The notes under the pieces are model-generated. The model was given only the letters and a program-made list of their open reading frames with translations. It searched no databases and was not told the origin of the DNA. From Stratiolaelaps scimitus (Eukaryota > Arthropoda > Arachnida > Mesostigmata > Laelapidae): a DNA stretch of 64,000 bases. Of this stretch, positions 63,786 through 64,000 are shown piece by piece. Each line of letters starts with the position of its first letter. The stretch's first letter is position 1. The stretch covers positions 21,865,501 to 21,929,500 of the forward strand of contig JABWDB010000001.1 in NCBI GenBank assembly GCA_019614645.1, read 5' to 3'. The position numbers were made by a program, and so were the translations under genes.

Positions 63786-64000
63786 GTTGGTTTATAAATA
63801 TGGGTGCTAACAATAAATTGGTGTCGATAGAGATTCTTAGTCTGAGTTGTATTCGTTTCAGAGTGATCTAATAAATAAGCTGGTGAGGGAGAAAGAGCTG
63901 TGAGCAACAAATTAAGGAGAATTTAAGCATTGTTGACATTTGTGACTGTTGCATTACAGAGAACTCTTTTCAAACATAATTCGTATTTAGGGGGATGTGT
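63786..64000 (+). other. SDR-gene intron running off the window
   Basis: Acceptor-like sites near 63861 and 63960 give immediate stops in the required phase. The next exon is therefore at the extreme right edge or outside the window. Confidence 0.4.

Overview
The window is animal nuclear DNA. Coding sequence is split into short exons with GT-AG introns, (TA)n microsatellites and other simple repeats are dense, and there are relics of DNA transposons and non-LTR retrotransposons. The conserved proteins fit an arthropod. I lean towards a chelicerate or mite-like genome because the exons are short and the sequence is AT-biased and rich in (TA)n, but this is inference; no marker gene settles it.

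Three genes are well supported. (1) A minus-strand gene at 17556-26168 encodes a secreted or membrane-tethered leucine-rich-repeat protein: six coding exons, all phases consistent, 447 residues, with signal peptide, N-terminal cysteine cap, LRRs, C-terminal cap and a hydrophobic tail. (2) A minus-strand gene at 51661-59052 encodes the nuclear receptor-binding protein (NRBP) pseudokinase: twelve coding exons, 553 residues, with start, stop and a downstream polyadenylation signal. (3) A plus-strand gene from 62276 runs out of the window and encodes the N-terminus of a membrane-anchored short-chain dehydrogenase/reductase. NRBP and the SDR gene are head to head across a GC-rich 59.1-61.3 kb interval that probably holds both promoters. 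A longer GC-rich interval at 26.2-30.1 kb lies upstream of the LRR gene.

Weaker models come from splice signals and coding-like reading frames: the last two exons of an unidentified plus-strand gene (824-2028), a possible small secreted-protein exon (11028-11288), a tentative four-exon minus-strand gene (34350-36649), and isolated candidate exons at 40621-40830 and 43239-43438.

The remainder is intergenic or intronic DNA. It holds a 690-bp element with about 157-bp terminal inverted repeats (4701-5390), a Tc1/mariner-like transposase relic (38682-39039), two reverse-transcriptase relics from different LINE-type families (37519-37705 and 49050-50030), short tRNA-derived-SINE-like segments, several perfect hairpins, a 28-bp-period minisatellite and a 230-bp interrupted (TA)n tract. 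The genes show no functional relationship to each other. I found no convincing tRNA, rRNA, CRISPR or virus.
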